64,000 nt of DNA, taken from NCBI RefSeq assembly GCF_900218015.1, contig NZ_UFQQ01000001.1, forward strand, positions 62,001 through 126,000, in the 5' to 3' direction. This document shows positions 11,455 to 22,937 of this stretch, in pieces (position 1 is the first letter of the stretch; each line of letters starts with the position of its first letter). Both the position numbers and the translations under genes were made by a program. The notes under the pieces are model-generated. The model was not told the DNA's origin. It saw only the letters and a program-made list of their open reading frames with translations, and did not search any database. The DNA is from Rhodopseudomonas pentothenatexigens (lineage in GTDB: Bacteria > Pseudomonadota > Alphaproteobacteria > Rhizobiales > Xanthobacteraceae).

Positions 11455-12606
11455 ATGGCCGATCTTTTTCTGAACAGTTTCAATAGTTTGAGCCACGGCC
11501 TCGTAGGCTATGTGGTGCCGTTCCTGTTCGTGCTGACGATCGTGGTGTTCTTCCATGAGCTCGGGCATTTTCTGGTCGCGCGCTGGAATGGCGTGAAGGT
11601 CCTGACCTTCTCGATCGGTTTCGGCCCGGAGCTCTTCGGCTTCAACGACCGCCACGGTACCCGGTGGAAGCTGTCGGCGGTGCCGCTCGGCGGCTACGTC
11701 AAGTTCTTCGGCGACGACAGCGAGGCCAGCACGCCTTCGGGCGAGACGCTGTCGCAGATGTCCGCGGCGGATCGCGCCGTCAGCTTCCATCACAAGCCGG
11801 TCGGGCCGCGCGCGGCGATCGTGGTGGCCGGACCGCTGGCGAATTTCATTCTGGCGATCGTGCTGTTCACCTTCCTGTTCAGCGTCTTCGGGGTTCCCAG
11901 CACCTCCGCGCGGGTCGACGGCGTTCAGCCCGGCAGCGCCGCCGAGGCGGCCGGGTTCAAGCCGGGCGACGTGGTGACGTCGATCAATGGCAGCGCGATC
12001 AGCAATTTCCTCGAGATGCAGCGCTTCGTCAGCGCCGAAGCCGGCAACCAGCTCAAATTTACCGTCAAGCGCGGCGACTCGACCGTCGATCTGGTGGCGA
12101 CGCCGCAGCTCAAGGAGATCAAGGACCGCTTCGGCAACGTCCAGCGCCTCGGCATTCTCGGCATCAGCCGGTCGACCGCTGCCGGGGAGGTGACCACCGA
12201 GCAGGTCAATCCCGCGGTGGCGCTGTGGATGGGCGTCAAGGAGACCTGGTTCGTGGTCGAGCGGACGTTCTCTTATATCGGCGGCATTTTCACCGGGCGT
12301 GAGGCCGCCGACCAGCTCGGCGGACCGCTTCGGATCGCCCAGGTGTCGGGGCAGGTGGCCACGATCGGCTTTACCCCGCTCCTGCACCTGGCGGCGGTAC
12401 TGTCGATCTCGATCGGACTGTTGAACCTGTTCCCGGTTCCATTGCTCGACGGTGGGCATCTGTTGTTTTATGGGATTGAAGCCGCCCGCGGCCGGCCGCT
12501 GTCGGAGCGGGCCCAGGAGGTCGGGTTCCGAATCGGTCTCGCGCTGGTGCTGATGTTGATGATGTTCGCGACCTACAACGACATCCTGCATCTGGCGTCA
12601 TCGTGA
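11455..12606 (+). CDS. rseP: RIP metalloprotease RseP (site-2 protease)
   Basis: Intramembrane zinc protease that cleaves anti-sigma factors and leftover signal peptides in the envelope stress response. 383 aa. The zinc motif HELGH is at residues 34-38 in the first membrane helix. A PDZ domain spans about residues 130-200 (VQPGSAAEAAGFKPGDVVTS), and the third zinc ligand motif NLFPVPLLDGGHL is near residue 325. One PDZ domain is evident, where E. coli has two. It precedes bamA, as in most proteobacteria. Confidence 0.96.
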   Translation: MADLFLNSFNSLSHGLVGYVVPFLFVLTIVVFFHELGHFLVARWNGVKVLTFSIGFGPELFGFNDRHGTRWKLSAVPLGGYVKFFGDDSEASTPSGETLSQMSAADRAVSFHHKPVGPRAAIVVAGPLANFILAIVLFTFLFSVFGVPSTSARVDGVQPGSAAEAAGFKPGDVVTSINGSAISNFLEMQRFVSAEAGNQLKFTVKRGDSTVDLVATPQLKEIKDRFGNVQRLGILGISRSTAAGEVTTEQVNPAVALWMGVKETWFVVERTFSYIGGIFTGREAADQLGGPLRIAQVSGQVATIGFTPLLHLAAVLSISIGLLNLFPVPLLDGGHLLFYGIEAARGRPLSERAQEVGFRIGLALVLMLMMFATYNDILHLASS

Positions 12607-12778
12607 GTCTCTGGTCTGTCAAACGTGGCGGATGGGCAACGTGTTGGAATGAAATTGAAATCGCAGCGCTAAAGGACATTTGCCGGGCGGGCAAAATTGT
12701 CTACAAGCGAGGCAACCTGGGGATTCTGTCGGTGCGGGGGCTACGTGCCGGCATCGGAATGACAAGGGCGCGTTGCGC

Positions 12779-15307
12779 ATGAAACTTGGAATGCGAGTGT
12801 TGCGGGGGGTAGTCGGTGCCGCCCTGGTGTTTTTCGCCGTACCGGTCGCCACCACGGCGGTTGGCGTGGTGATGGCGTCTCCTGTCGCCGCACAGTCTGC
12901 CTCGTCGATCGGGGTCGAGGGCAATCGGCGCGTCGAGGCAGAGACCATTCGCTCGTATTTCAAGCCGGGTCCGAGCGGTCGGCTCGACCAGGGGGCGATC
13001 GATGACGGCCTCAAGGCGCTTATCGAAACCGGATTGTTCCAGGACGTGCGGATCAACCAGGTCGGCGGTCGGCTGGTGGTCAGCGTCGTCGAAAACCCGG
13101 TGATCGGCCGGCTGGCGTTCGAGGGCAACAAGAAGATCAAGGACGAGCAGCTGTCGGCTGAAATCCAGTCGAAGCCGCGCGGCACGCTGTCCCGCCCGAT
13201 GGTGCAGGGCGACGCGCTGCGGATCGCCGAAATCTATCGCCGCTCCGGCCGCTACGACGTTCGCGTCGACCCGCAGATCATCGAGCAGCCGAACAACCGC
13301 GTCGACCTGGTGTTTGTGATCACCGAAGGTCCGAAGACCGGCGTGAAGTCGATCGAGTTCGTCGGCAACAAGGCCTATTCGTCCTATCGGCTGAAGGACG
13401 TGATCAAGACTCGCGAATCCAACCTGCTGAGCTTCCTCGGCAATGGCGACGTGTACGATCCGGACCGTGTCGAGGCCGACCGCGATCTGATCCGCCGCTT
13501 CTATCTGAAGCACGGTTTCGCCGACGTGCAGGTGGTGGCCGCGCTGACCGAATACGATCCGGACCGCAAGGGCTTCCTGGTCACCTTCAAGATCGAGGAA
13601 GGCCAGCAGTACCGCGTCGGTTCGGTGACGTTCGACTCCACGATTCCGACCCTCGACGCCAATTCGATGCGCAGCTTCTCGCGGGTCAATGTCGGCTCGC
13701 TGTACAACGCCGAGGCGCTGGAGAAGTCGGTCGAGGAAATGCAGATCGAGCTGTCGCGGCGCGGCTATGCGTTCGCGACCGTGCGGCCGCGCGGCGACCG
13801 CAATTTCGACGAGCACACCGTCTCGATCGTGTTCTCGATCGAAGAGGGTCCGCGGGTCTACATCGAGCGCATCAACGTCGTCGGCAACACCCGGACCCGG
13901 GATTACGTGATCAGGCGCGAGTTCGACATCTCGGAAGGCGACGCCTACAACCGTGCGCTGGTCGACCGCGCCGAGCGTCGCCTGAAGAATCTCGACTTCT
14001 TCAAGTCGGTCAAGATCACCACCGAGCCGGGCTCTTCGAGCGACCGCGTCATCCTGGTGGTCAACCTCGAAGAAAAGTCGACCGGCGACTTCTCGGTGTC
14101 GGGTGGCTATTCGACCAGCGACGGCGCGCTCGGCGAAGTCTCGGTGTCGGAGCGCAACTTCCTCGGCCGCGGCATCTTCGCCAAGGCGTCGGTGCAGTAC
14201 GGCCAGTACGCCCGCGGCTACTCGCTGTCGTTCGTCGAGCCCTACCTGCTCGACTACCGCGTCGCGCTGGGCCTCGACCTGTACCAGCGTGAGCAGCTCG
14301 CCAACCGCTACATCTCGTACTCGACCAAGACGCTCGGCTTCAGCCCGCGGCTCGGCTTCGCGCTGCGGGAAGACCTGTCGCTGCAGATCCGCTACTCGCT
14401 GTACCGGCAGGAGATCACGCTGCCGTCGTACCTGAACAACTGTAACAACATCCCGAGCAGCAGCTCGTTCTTCCCGACGCCGCAGTACATCGCCGCCAAC
14501 AACCTGCAGGGCACCTATGGCGTGCTCGGCTGCTACGGCGACGGCGAAGCCTCGCTGCCGGTCCGCATCGGTCTGGCCGGCGGCGCCTACTGGACCTCGT
14601 CGCTCGGCTACACGCTGACCTACAACACCCTCGACAACATCAAGAACCCGACCGACGGTCTCTTGGTCGACCTGCGCCAGGACTTCGCCGGCGTCGGCGG
14701 CGACGTGAAGTTCATCAAGACCGCGTTCGACGCCAAGTACTACACCCCGCTGGTGGCGGATCTGGTCGGCTTGATCCACCTGCAGGCCGGCAACCTGAGC
14801 ACCTATGGCGACAACCAGCTCCGGATGCTCGACCACTTCCAGATGGGTTCGAACCTGGTTCGCGGCTTTGCCCCGAACGGCATCGGTCCGCGCGACATCG
14901 GCACCTACGCCATCTACGGCTACGGCGGCGACGCGCTGGGCGGCACCAACTACTGGGGCGCGTCGGTCGAGTTGCAGATGCCGTTCTGGTTCCTGCCGAA
15001 GGAAGTCGGGCTCAAGGGCGCCGTCTATGCCGACGCCGGTTCGCTGTTCGACTACAAGGGCCCGACGTCGTGGTCGCTCACCGGCGAGGTCAACACGCCC
15101 GGCTGCACCCCGGCGAGCCAGACCACGATCGGCACCTGCTCCGGCCTGAACTACGACGACACCAACCTCGTCCGCACCTCGGTCGGTGTCGGCCTGATCT
15201 GGGCGTCGCCGTTCGGACCGCTGCGCTTCGACTACGCGATCCCGATCACCAAGGGTAAGTACGACCGCGTTCAGGAGTTCAAGTTCGGCGGCGGGACCTC
15301 GTTCTAA
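12779..15307 (+). CDS. bamA: Outer membrane protein assembly factor BamA
   Basis: Core of the beta-barrel assembly machine. 842 aa from the ATG at 12779, chosen because it begins a signal peptide ([20 protein letters not shown]... to VAAQS); the frame is open 33 codons further upstream. About five POTRA repeats occupy residues 40-430, for example [20 protein letters not shown] and [21 protein letters not shown] 16-strand barrel follows, with the L6-loop motif LVRGF ([13 protein letters not shown]) and a C-terminal aromatic residue (GGGTSF). It lies 172 bases after rseP. Confidence 0.97.
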   Translation: MKLGMRVLRGVVGAALVFFAVPVATTAVGVVMASPVAAQSASSIGVEGNRRVEAETIRSYFKPGPSGRLDQGAIDDGLKALIETGLFQDVRINQVGGRLVVSVVENPVIGRLAFEGNKKIKDEQLSAEIQSKPRGTLSRPMVQGDALRIAEIYRRSGRYDVRVDPQIIEQPNNRVDLVFVITEGPKTGVKSIEFVGNKAYSSYRLKDVIKTRESNLLSFLGNGDVYDPDRVEADRDLIRRFYLKHGFADVQVVAALTEYDPDRKGFLVTFKIEEGQQYRVGSVTFDSTIPTLDANSMRSFSRVNVGSLYNAEALEKSVEEMQIELSRRGYAFATVRPRGDRNFDEHTVSIVFSIEEGPRVYIERINVVGNTRTRDYVIRREFDISEGDAYNRALVDRAERRLKNLDFFKSVKITTEPGSSSDRVILVVNLEEKSTGDFSVSGGYSTSDGALGEVSVSERNFLGRGIFAKASVQYGQYARGYSLSFVEPYLLDYRVALGLDLYQREQLANRYISYSTKTLGFSPRLGFALREDLSLQIRYSLYRQEITLPSYLNNCNNIPSSSSFFPTPQYIAANNLQGTYGVLGCYGDGEASLPVRIGLAGGAYWTSSLGYTLTYNTLDNIKNPTDGLLVDLRQDFAGVGGDVKFIKTAFDAKYYTPLVADLVGLIHLQAGNLSTYGDNQLRMLDHFQMGSNLVRGFAPNGIGPRDIGTYAIYGYGGDALGGTNYWGASVELQMPFWFLPKEVGLKGAVYADAGSLFDYKGPTSWSLTGEVNTPGCTPASQTTIGTCSGLNYDDTNLVRTSVGVGLIWASPFGPLRFDYAIPITKGKYDRVQEFKFGGGTSF

Positions 15308-15336
15308 GTCCCGCAGATCGGACTGCGACCGAAGGA

Positions 15337-16422
15337 ATGGCATCCACTTCGTTCTTCCCGCCGCGTCCTTCGGCGACCCTGGCCGAGATCGCCAGCCTCA
15401 CGAAGGCAACGCTGGTCGATGCTTCGTACGCGGAGCATCGCATCACTGGACTGGCCTCGCTCGACGAGGCCGGCCCTATGCACTTGAGCTTTTTTGAAAA
15501 TTTGCGGTATGCCGACGAGCTCGCCAACACCCGGGCCGGCGCCTGTCTGGTCAGCGAGCGGTTCGAGGGCAGGGTGCCGCCGCACGTCGCCGTGCTGCGG
15601 GCCCGGCGGCCGTTCCACGCCTTTGTTGCCTATGCGCGGCAGCTTTATGCCGACGCGCTGCGCCCGCACACCGGCCTCGCAGCTGCGCCCGGCATCGCGC
15701 CGACGGCGGTGATCCACGAGACCGCCAGGCTCGAGGACGAGGTCACGGTCGAGCCGCTCGCGGTGATCGGGCCCGACGTCGAGATTGGCTCCGGCACGGT
15801 GATCGGAGCCGGCACGGTGATTGCCGCCGGGGTGAAGATCGGACGGGATTGCGACATCGGTGCCGGCAGCCATCTGCAGCACGCCCTGATCGGCAACAAC
15901 GTGCTGATGCATCCCGGCTGCCATATCGGCCAGGACGGCTTCGGCTTCATCTTTGCCGGCCAGCACACCAAGGTGCCGCAGACCGGCCGTGTGATCATCC
16001 AGAACGACGTCGAACTCGGCGCCGGCACCACGATCGATCGCGGATCGCTGCGCGACACCGTGATCGGCGAGGGCACCAAGATCGACAATCAGGTTCAGAT
16101 CGGCCACAACGTAACAATTGGTCGACATTGCGTGATCGCCGCCAAATGCGGTCTTGCCGGCAGCCTGACGCTGGGCGACAACGTCGCCCTCGGCGCCATG
16201 GTCGGCATCAACAATCACGTGGTGATCGGCGACGGCGCCCAGGTGGCGGCGATGTCCGGAGTGAAGGACAGTATTCCCGCAGGTGAGCGCTGGGGCGGCA
16301 TGTTCGCCCGGCCGACCAGGACATGGTTCCGGGAGATGCTGGCGGTACGGCGGCTCGCTGAGGGCAGCGGAGCCGAGACGGCGGCACGACCCGACGACGA
16401 CAGGGACGAAGGACGGGCGTGA
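15337..16422 (+). CDS. lpxD: UDP-3-O-acylglucosamine N-acyltransferase
   Basis: Third enzyme of lipid A synthesis; adds the second acyl chain from acyl-ACP. 361 aa. An N-terminal uridine-binding domain (to about residue 100) is followed by a left-handed beta-helix of hexapeptide repeats (about 120-320). The catalytic-His region reads [20 protein letters not shown]. The TGA overlaps the fabZ start. The C-terminal tail is charged. Confidence 0.96.
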   Translation: MASTSFFPPRPSATLAEIASLTKATLVDASYAEHRITGLASLDEAGPMHLSFFENLRYADELANTRAGACLVSERFEGRVPPHVAVLRARRPFHAFVAYARQLYADALRPHTGLAAAPGIAPTAVIHETARLEDEVTVEPLAVIGPDVEIGSGTVIGAGTVIAAGVKIGRDCDIGAGSHLQHALIGNNVLMHPGCHIGQDGFGFIFAGQHTKVPQTGRVIIQNDVELGAGTTIDRGSLRDTVIGEGTKIDNQVQIGHNVTIGRHCVIAAKCGLAGSLTLGDNVALGAMVGINNHVVIGDGAQVAAMSGVKDSIPAGERWGGMFARPTRTWFREMLAVRRLAEGSGAETAARPDDDRDEGRA

Positions 16423-16877
16423 TGGAATCGCCGATACGCTTTGAGAAAGTCGACATCAACACCATCCTCCAGACACTGCCGCACCGCTTTCCGTTTCTGC
16501 TGATCGATCGCGTCATCAACATTCGCGAGGACTACAGCGGCATCGGCATCAAGAACGTCACCGTGAACGAGCCGGCGTTCCAGGGGCATTTCCCGGAGCG
16601 GCCGGTGTATCCGGGCGTGCTGATGATCGAAGGCATGGCGCAGACCGCTGGCGTGATCGGGATCATGTCGGTGACCGGCACCGAAAAGCCGCGCGCGGTG
16701 TATTTCCTCACCATCGACAAGTGCAAGTTCCGCAAGCCAGTGATTCCAGGGGATACCGTCGAGTATCACCTGACACGCACCGGCCGCCGTAAGACGATGT
16801 GGTGGTTTCACGGCGAGGCCAAGGTCGACGGCCAGATCGTCGCCGAGGCCGATGTCGGCGCGATGCTGGCAGATTGA
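16422..16877 (+). CDS. fabZ: 3-hydroxyacyl-ACP dehydratase FabZ
   Basis: Dehydrates (3R)-hydroxyacyl-ACP in fatty acid elongation and so competes with the Lpx enzymes for the same hydroxyacyl-ACP pool. 151 aa. Hot-dog fold with [13 protein letters not shown] and the active-site segment [20 protein letters not shown]: catalytic His56 and Glu70, 14 residues apart as expected. The ATG at 16422 overlaps the last base of lpxD; a GTG at 16419 directly before it is a possible alternative. Confidence 0.97.
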   Translation: MESPIRFEKVDINTILQTLPHRFPFLLIDRVINIREDYSGIGIKNVTVNEPAFQGHFPERPVYPGVLMIEGMAQTAGVIGIMSVTGTEKPRAVYFLTIDKCKFRKPVIPGDTVEYHLTRTGRRKTMWWFHGEAKVDGQIVAEADVGAMLAD

Positions 16878-16886
16878 CGGACCTGA

Positions 16887-17729
16887 ATGAGCACAATTGA
16901 CGCGACTGCGCGGATCGAAGACGGGGCCGTGATCGGCGACGGGGTCGAGATCGGGCCGTATTGCACGATCGGCCCGCATGTCAGCATCGGTGCCGGCACC
17001 CGGCTGATCGGTCACGTCAATCTGACCGGCCACACCACGATCGGCGAAGGCTGCACCATCCATCCGTTCGCCTCGCTGGGCGGCGCGCCGCAGTCGACCG
17101 GCTACAAGGGCGAGCCGACCACGCTGATCATCGGCAGCGCCTGCACCATCCGCGAAAACGTGACGATGAACACCGGCACGGTCGGCGGCGGCGGCGTCAC
17201 CCGTGTCGGCGACCGCGGCTTCTTCATGGCGGCCAGCCATGTCGGCCACGACTGCATCGTCGGCAACGACGTGATCTTCGCCAATGCGGCGACCCTCGGC
17301 GGCCATTGCGAGATCGGCGACTTCACCTTCATCGGCGGCATGACGGTGCTGCAGCAGTTCACCCGGGTGGGCTCCCAGGTGATGATCGGCGGCATGAGCG
17401 GGCTGCGCACCCACGTCATTCCCTACGCGCTCGCCAGCGGCATCTATGCGAAGCTGGCCGGGTTGAATATCGTCGGCATGCGCCGGCGGAAATTCACCAA
17501 GGAGCGGCTCGCGATTGTGCGCTCGTTCTTCGACGACCTGTTCTACAGCAGCGGTCCGCTCGCCGAACGGCTCGAACGGGTGCGTCCGCGCACCGCCGAG
17601 GATCCGGCAATCGCCGAGATCGTCGCGTTCATCGACGACATCAAGGGCCGCGGCGGTCGCGGCGCGCGCGTCGCGCTGTGCATGGCGCGTGAAGGCGGTT
17701 CGGCCGTCAACGACGGCGACGACGCCTGA
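16887..17729 (+). CDS. lpxA: Acyl-ACP--UDP-N-acetylglucosamine O-acyltransferase
   Basis: First committed step of lipid A synthesis. 280 aa. Hexapeptide beta-helix over residues about 5-190, with the catalytic-His region in the segment AASHVGHDCIVGNDV. The helical C-terminal domain begins near KLAGLNIVGMRRRKFTKERL. It follows fabZ by 9 bases and belongs to the lpxD-fabZ-lpxA-lpxI-lpxB run. Confidence 0.97.
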   Translation: MSTIDATARIEDGAVIGDGVEIGPYCTIGPHVSIGAGTRLIGHVNLTGHTTIGEGCTIHPFASLGGAPQSTGYKGEPTTLIIGSACTIRENVTMNTGTVGGGGVTRVGDRGFFMAASHVGHDCIVGNDVIFANAATLGGHCEIGDFTFIGGMTVLQQFTRVGSQVMIGGMSGLRTHVIPYALASGIYAKLAGLNIVGMRRRKFTKERLAIVRSFFDDLFYSSGPLAERLERVRPRTAEDPAIAEIVAFIDDIKGRGGRGARVALCMAREGGSAVNDGDDA

Positions 17730-17744
17730 CCGCCCGGCGCGGCC

Positions 17745-18602
17745 ATGACCGATCCCACGCTGCAGACAGCTAGCCCGGTCGGCATCATCGCCGGCGGCGG
17801 CACGCTGCCGTTCGCGGTCGCCGACCAGCTCGCCGCGCGTGGACTGACGCCGGTGCTGTTCGCGCTGAAGGGAAGCTGCGATCCCGAGCGCGTCACCGCC
17901 TACCGCCATCACTGGCTGCGGATGGGGGCATTGGGCAAGCTGCTGCGGCTGCTGCGCGCCGAGGGCTGCAGCGATCTGGTGTTCATCGGCTCCCTGGTGC
18001 GGCCGGCGCTGTCGGACTTGCGGCTCGACTGGGGCGCCATCAAGGTGCTGCCGGCGGTGCTGGCGGCCTATCGCGGCGGCGACGACCATCTGCTGACCGG
18101 CATCGGACGGCTGTTCGAGCGTCACGGCTTCCGGCTGCTCGGTCTGAAGGACGTCGCCAGCGATCTGTTGATCCCCGCGGGCTGCCTGACCCGCGCCGCT
18201 CCGGACGCCAGCGTCCAGGCCGACATCGCCAAAGGCCGCTCGGTGCTGGCGGCGCTGAGCCCGTTCGACATCGGCCAGGGCTGCGTGGTGATCGACGGCC
18301 ACGTCGTGGCGGTCGAGGACACCGGCGGCACCGACGAACTGCTGCGGCGGGTGGCGCAACTTCGCGACGGCGGGCGGATCCGCGCCAAGCCCGGCCACGG
18401 CGTGCTGGTGAAGGCACCCAAGACCGGTCAGGATCTGCGCTTCGACCTGCCGGCGCTCGGGCCGAAAACCATCGAGGGACTGGTCGCCGCGCATCTTGGC
18501 GGCGTCGCCGTTGTCGCCGGCCATACCGTCGTCGCTGAGCCCCAGGAGATGGTCCTCGCCGCCGACCGGGCCGGTTTGTTCGTGATCGGGATGCCCGCAT
18601 GA
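17745..18602 (+). CDS. lpxI: UDP-2,3-diacylglucosamine diphosphatase LpxI
   Basis: The DUF1009-type enzyme that replaces LpxH in alphaproteobacteria and hydrolyses UDP-diacylglucosamine to lipid X and UMP. 285 aa. The N-terminal half begins GIIAGGGTLPFAVADQLAAR, and the C-terminal half includes DIGQGCVVIDGHVVAVEDTG (GTDEL) and AHLGGVAVVAGHTVV. It lies between lpxA and lpxB and overlaps lpxB by 4 bases (ATGA), which supports the assignment. Confidence 0.94.
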   Translation: MTDPTLQTASPVGIIAGGGTLPFAVADQLAARGLTPVLFALKGSCDPERVTAYRHHWLRMGALGKLLRLLRAEGCSDLVFIGSLVRPALSDLRLDWGAIKVLPAVLAAYRGGDDHLLTGIGRLFERHGFRLLGLKDVASDLLIPAGCLTRAAPDASVQADIAKGRSVLAALSPFDIGQGCVVIDGHVVAVEDTGGTDELLRRVAQLRDGGRIRAKPGHGVLVKAPKTGQDLRFDLPALGPKTIEGLVAAHLGGVAVVAGHTVVAEPQEMVLAADRAGLFVIGMPA

Positions 18603-19816
18603 GCACCACGACCGTCATGGCTGGCGACCTCGTCCCGACGATCTATCTGATTGCGACCGAAGAGTCCGGCGATCGGCTCGGCGGCGCCCTGATGCGCGAG
18701 CTGCGGGCGCGGCTGGGCGCCAACGTGCGGTTCGCCGGCATCGGCGGCCACAGCATGGCCGGCGAGGGGCTGGTGTCGCTGTTTCCGATCGAGGAGCTGT
18801 CGATCATCGGCTTCGCCGCGGTGGTGCAGCGGCTGCCGATGATCCTGAAGCTGATCCGCCGCGCGGCAGACGACGTGCTCGCCGCCAGGCCCGACATCCT
18901 GGTGATTATCGACAGCCCGGATTTCACCCACCGCGTTGCTCGCCGGGTGCGGCAGCGCGATCCGGCGATTCCGATCGTCGACTACGTGTCGCCGACCGTG
19001 TGGGCATGGCGCCCGGGCCGGGCGCGGGCGATGCTCGGCTATGTCGATCACGTGCTGGCGCTGCTGCCGTTCGAGCCTGCGGAGTATCGCCGGCTGCAGG
19101 GCCCGCCGTGCAGCTATGTCGGGCATCCGCTGACCGAGCAGTTCGGCTCGCTGCGGCCGAATCCGGCCGAGCAGGCGCGCCGTGAAGCCTCGCCGCCCGT
19201 GCTGTTGGTACTCCCTGGGAGCCGGCGCAGCGAAGTACGTCACCACGCTGCCGCGTTCGGCGAGACGCTGGCGCAGCTCCGGCGCGACGGCGTGGCGTTC
19301 GAGGCGGTGCTGCCGACCACGCCGCATCTGGAGGCTCTGGTCCGCGCCGCGGTCGCGTCCTGGGAGGTGCAGCCGCGCATCGTGGTCGGCGAGAACGACA
19401 AGCGCGCCGCGTTCCGGATTGCCCATGCGGCGCTGGCGAAATCGGGCACGGTGACGCTGGAGCTGGCGATCGCCGGTGTGCCGATGGTCACCGCCTATCG
19501 CGCCGGCAGCCTGGAGGTCTGGATCGCGCGGCGGGTGGTGCGGCCGGGCACGGTGATCCTCGCCAATCTGGTGATCGGCGAGGAGGTCGTGCCGGAATTC
19601 ATCCAGGAGGACTGCGTCCCCGAAAAGCTCGCGCCGGCGGTGCGCGACCTGCTGGGAGACACGCCGGCGCGCCGCCGCCAGCTCGCCGGCTTCGCCAGGA
19701 TCGACGGCATCCTGTCGACCGGCGCGCAAACGCCGAGCGCCTGCGCGGCCGACATCGTGCTGGACGTGATGCGGCACAAGGGTGGTGATCACCACAGCGC
19801 TTCATCGGCGGATTGA
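18599..19816 (+). CDS. lpxB: Lipid-A-disaccharide synthase
   Basis: GT19 glycosyltransferase that joins lipid X to UDP-diacylglucosamine. 405 aa. Family motifs are IATEESGDRLGGALMREL at the N-terminus, SPTVWAWRPGRAR, LLVLPGSRRSEVRHH, and the donor-site segment AKSGTVTLELAIAGVPMVTA. Last gene of the envelope run; its 3' end faces gltA on the other strand. Confidence 0.97.
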   Translation: MSTTTVMAGDLVPTIYLIATEESGDRLGGALMRELRARLGANVRFAGIGGHSMAGEGLVSLFPIEELSIIGFAAVVQRLPMILKLIRRAADDVLAARPDILVIIDSPDFTHRVARRVRQRDPAIPIVDYVSPTVWAWRPGRARAMLGYVDHVLALLPFEPAEYRRLQGPPCSYVGHPLTEQFGSLRPNPAEQARREASPPVLLVLPGSRRSEVRHHAAAFGETLAQLRRDGVAFEAVLPTTPHLEALVRAAVASWEVQPRIVVGENDKRAAFRIAHAALAKSGTVTLELAIAGVPMVTAYRAGSLEVWIARRVVRPGTVILANLVIGEEVVPEFIQEDCVPEKLAPAVRDLLGDTPARRRQLAGFARIDGILSTGAQTPSACAADIVLDVMRHKGGDHHSASSAD

Positions 19817-19845
19817 GGGACTGCTCTACCGACCCGATCCCGGAA

Positions 19846-19875
19846 ACGAAAAGGACCGGCGCGAGGCCGGTCCTT
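19846..19875 (-). terminator. Rho-independent terminator of gltA
   Basis: Arms AAGGACCGGC (19851-19860) and GCCGGTCCTT (19866-19875) form a 10-bp stem with a GCGAG loop. Read on the minus strand, the stem is followed by TTTTCGTTT. It lies 25 bases beyond the gltA stop and also faces the convergent lpxB end. Confidence 0.8.
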
Positions 19876-19899
19876 CAACGACGTTCGTGCGTGTGGAGA

Positions 19900-21204
<1,305 letters not shown>

Positions 21205-21354
21205 CGTGTGGTCCCCGATGTTCGTTGGCGAAACCAGCCGTATGCGCAGCGCTCTTGCGAGCGAGACTGGTTGTCTTGAAGCGCTGGCGGAAAGGCGTAG
21301 CTCATTGCACTGTGCACTGCAAGGCGGCCGGACACGAGCCGTTCCCCGGGGATT

Positions 21355-22776
21355 TTACCCGGCCTGATCAGCCAGCCGCGACAGACATTCGTCGCGCCCC
21401 AGCACCGCCAGAACATCGAAGATTCCGGGCGAGGTGGTCCGTCCGGTCAGCGCCACCCGAAGCGGTTGCGCCACCGCCCCGAGTTTCAGGCCGGCCTGGT
21501 CGGCGAACGCCCGCATCGCCGCCTCGGTGGTCGCCGCTGTCCATGGCGAAACGTCCTCCAGCGCGGCGCGCAGCCGGCCGATCAAATGCCTGGTTTCGGG
21601 TGTCAGCACCGCCTGGGCCTTCGGATCGAGCGCCAGCGGGCGGTCGGCGAAGATGAAACCGGCATTGTCGAGCAATTCGACCAGCGTCTTGGCGCGCTCC
21701 TTCAGTCCCGGCATCGCCTGGGCCAGCTTGGCGCGAACGCTGTCGTCGAACTTGGCGGCCAGCGCCGGGCCCTGCGGGATGTATTTCAGCAGGTCCTCGA
21801 GTTGCGTCACGAGACAGTGATCGTCGCTCTGGCGGATGTAGTGACCGTTCAGGCTCTCGAGTTTGGCGAAATCGAATCGCGCCGCCGAGCGGCCGATCGC
21901 CGGCAGATCGAACGCCTCGATCATCTCCTGCGTGGTAAAGATTTCCTGATCGCCGTGGCTCCAGCCGAGTCGGACGAGGTAGTTGCGCAACGCGGCGGGG
22001 AGGTACCCCATCGCACGGTAAGCATCGACGCCGAGCGCGCCGTGGCGCTTCGACAATTTCGAGCCGTCGGGGCCGTGGATCAGCGGGATGTGCGCCATCA
22101 CCGGCAGCTCCCAATCCATCGCATCGTAGATCTGTTTCTGCCGCGCGGCGTTGATCAGATGGTCGTCGCCGCGGATGACGTGGGTGACCCCCATGTCGTG
22201 ATCGTCGACCACCACCGCCAGCATGTAGGTCGGCGTGCCGTCGCCGCGCAGCAGCACCAGGTCGTCGAGGTTCTCGTTCTGCCAGGCGACGCGGCCCTGC
22301 ACCTGATCGTCGATCACGGTCTCGCCGGTGAGCGGAGCCTTCAGCCGGATGGTCGGCTTGACGCCCTCCGGCGCCTCGGCCGGATCGCGATCGCGCCAGG
22401 TGCCGTCGTACAACTTGGCTCGGCCCTCGGCACGGGCCTTGTCGCGCATCGTCGCCAGCTCCTCGGCGGTGGCGTAACAGCGGTAGGCCTTGCCGGCGGC
22501 GAGCAACTGCTCGGCGACCTCGCGGTGCCGGGCGGCGCGTGCGAACTGGTAGACGGTGTCGCCGTCCCAGTCGATGCCGAGCCATTTCAGCCCGTCGAGG
22601 ATGGCGTCGATCGCTTCCTGGGTCGAGCGCTGGCGGTCGGTGTCTTCGATTCGCAGCAGCATGGTGCCGCCGTGCTTGCGCGCATACAGCCAATTGAACA
22701 GCGCGGTGCGGCCTCCGCCGATGTGCAGGAAACCAGTGGGCGAGGGCGCGAAGCGGGTGACGACGGGACGGGTCAT
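21355..22776 (-). CDS. gltX: Glutamyl-tRNA synthetase
   Basis: Class I synthetase that charges tRNA-Glu. 473 aa from the ATG at 22776 ([15 protein letters not shown]); an in-frame TTG three codons upstream is less likely. HIGH-type motif [25 protein letters not shown]-type motif [11 protein letters not shown] near residue 240, and a C-terminal anticodon-binding helical domain. Minus strand, divergent from glnS. Confidence 0.97.
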   Translation of the reverse strand: MTRPVVTRFAPSPTGFLHIGGGRTALFNWLYARKHGGTMLLRIEDTDRQRSTQEAIDAILDGLKWLGIDWDGDTVYQFARAARHREVAEQLLAAGKAYRCYATAEELATMRDKARAEGRAKLYDGTWRDRDPAEAPEGVKPTIRLKAPLTGETVIDDQVQGRVAWQNENLDDLVLLRGDGTPTYMLAVVVDDHDMGVTHVIRGDDHLINAARQKQIYDAMDWELPVMAHIPLIHGPDGSKLSKRHGALGVDAYRAMGYLPAALRNYLVRLGWSHGDQEIFTTQEMIEAFDLPAIGRSAARFDFAKLESLNGHYIRQSDDHCLVTQLEDLLKYIPQGPALAAKFDDSVRAKLAQAMPGLKERAKTLVELLDNAGFIFADRPLALDPKAQAVLTPETRHLIGRLRAALEDVSPWTAATTEAAMRAFADQAGLKLGAVAQPLRVALTGRTTSPGIFDVLAVLGRDECLSRLADQAG

Positions 22777-22937
22777 TCGAACCAATTGCAGGGAAGGAAA
22801 CAGGCCGGAGCGGCGCGCAGGGTGTATAGCAGGATCGGCGCATAACTAAAGTGGTCCGCGGGCTCCCTGGGGGTTGGCGCGGGGCGGCGGATTTGGCAGA
22901 TACCCCCTTCGGTTCCGAGCAGTAGGACGATTGACGC

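Noticed and set aside
12701-15343. Open frame of 880 codons antisense to bamA
   Set aside because: High-GC third-position bias makes long antisense frames common here. Its translation is Arg/Asp/Gln-rich with no recognisable domain, while bamA is certain.
16215-18524. Open frame of 769 codons antisense to lpxD-fabZ-lpxA-lpxI
   Set aside because: It spans four well-identified genes, and its composition is typical of a shadow frame. No family features.
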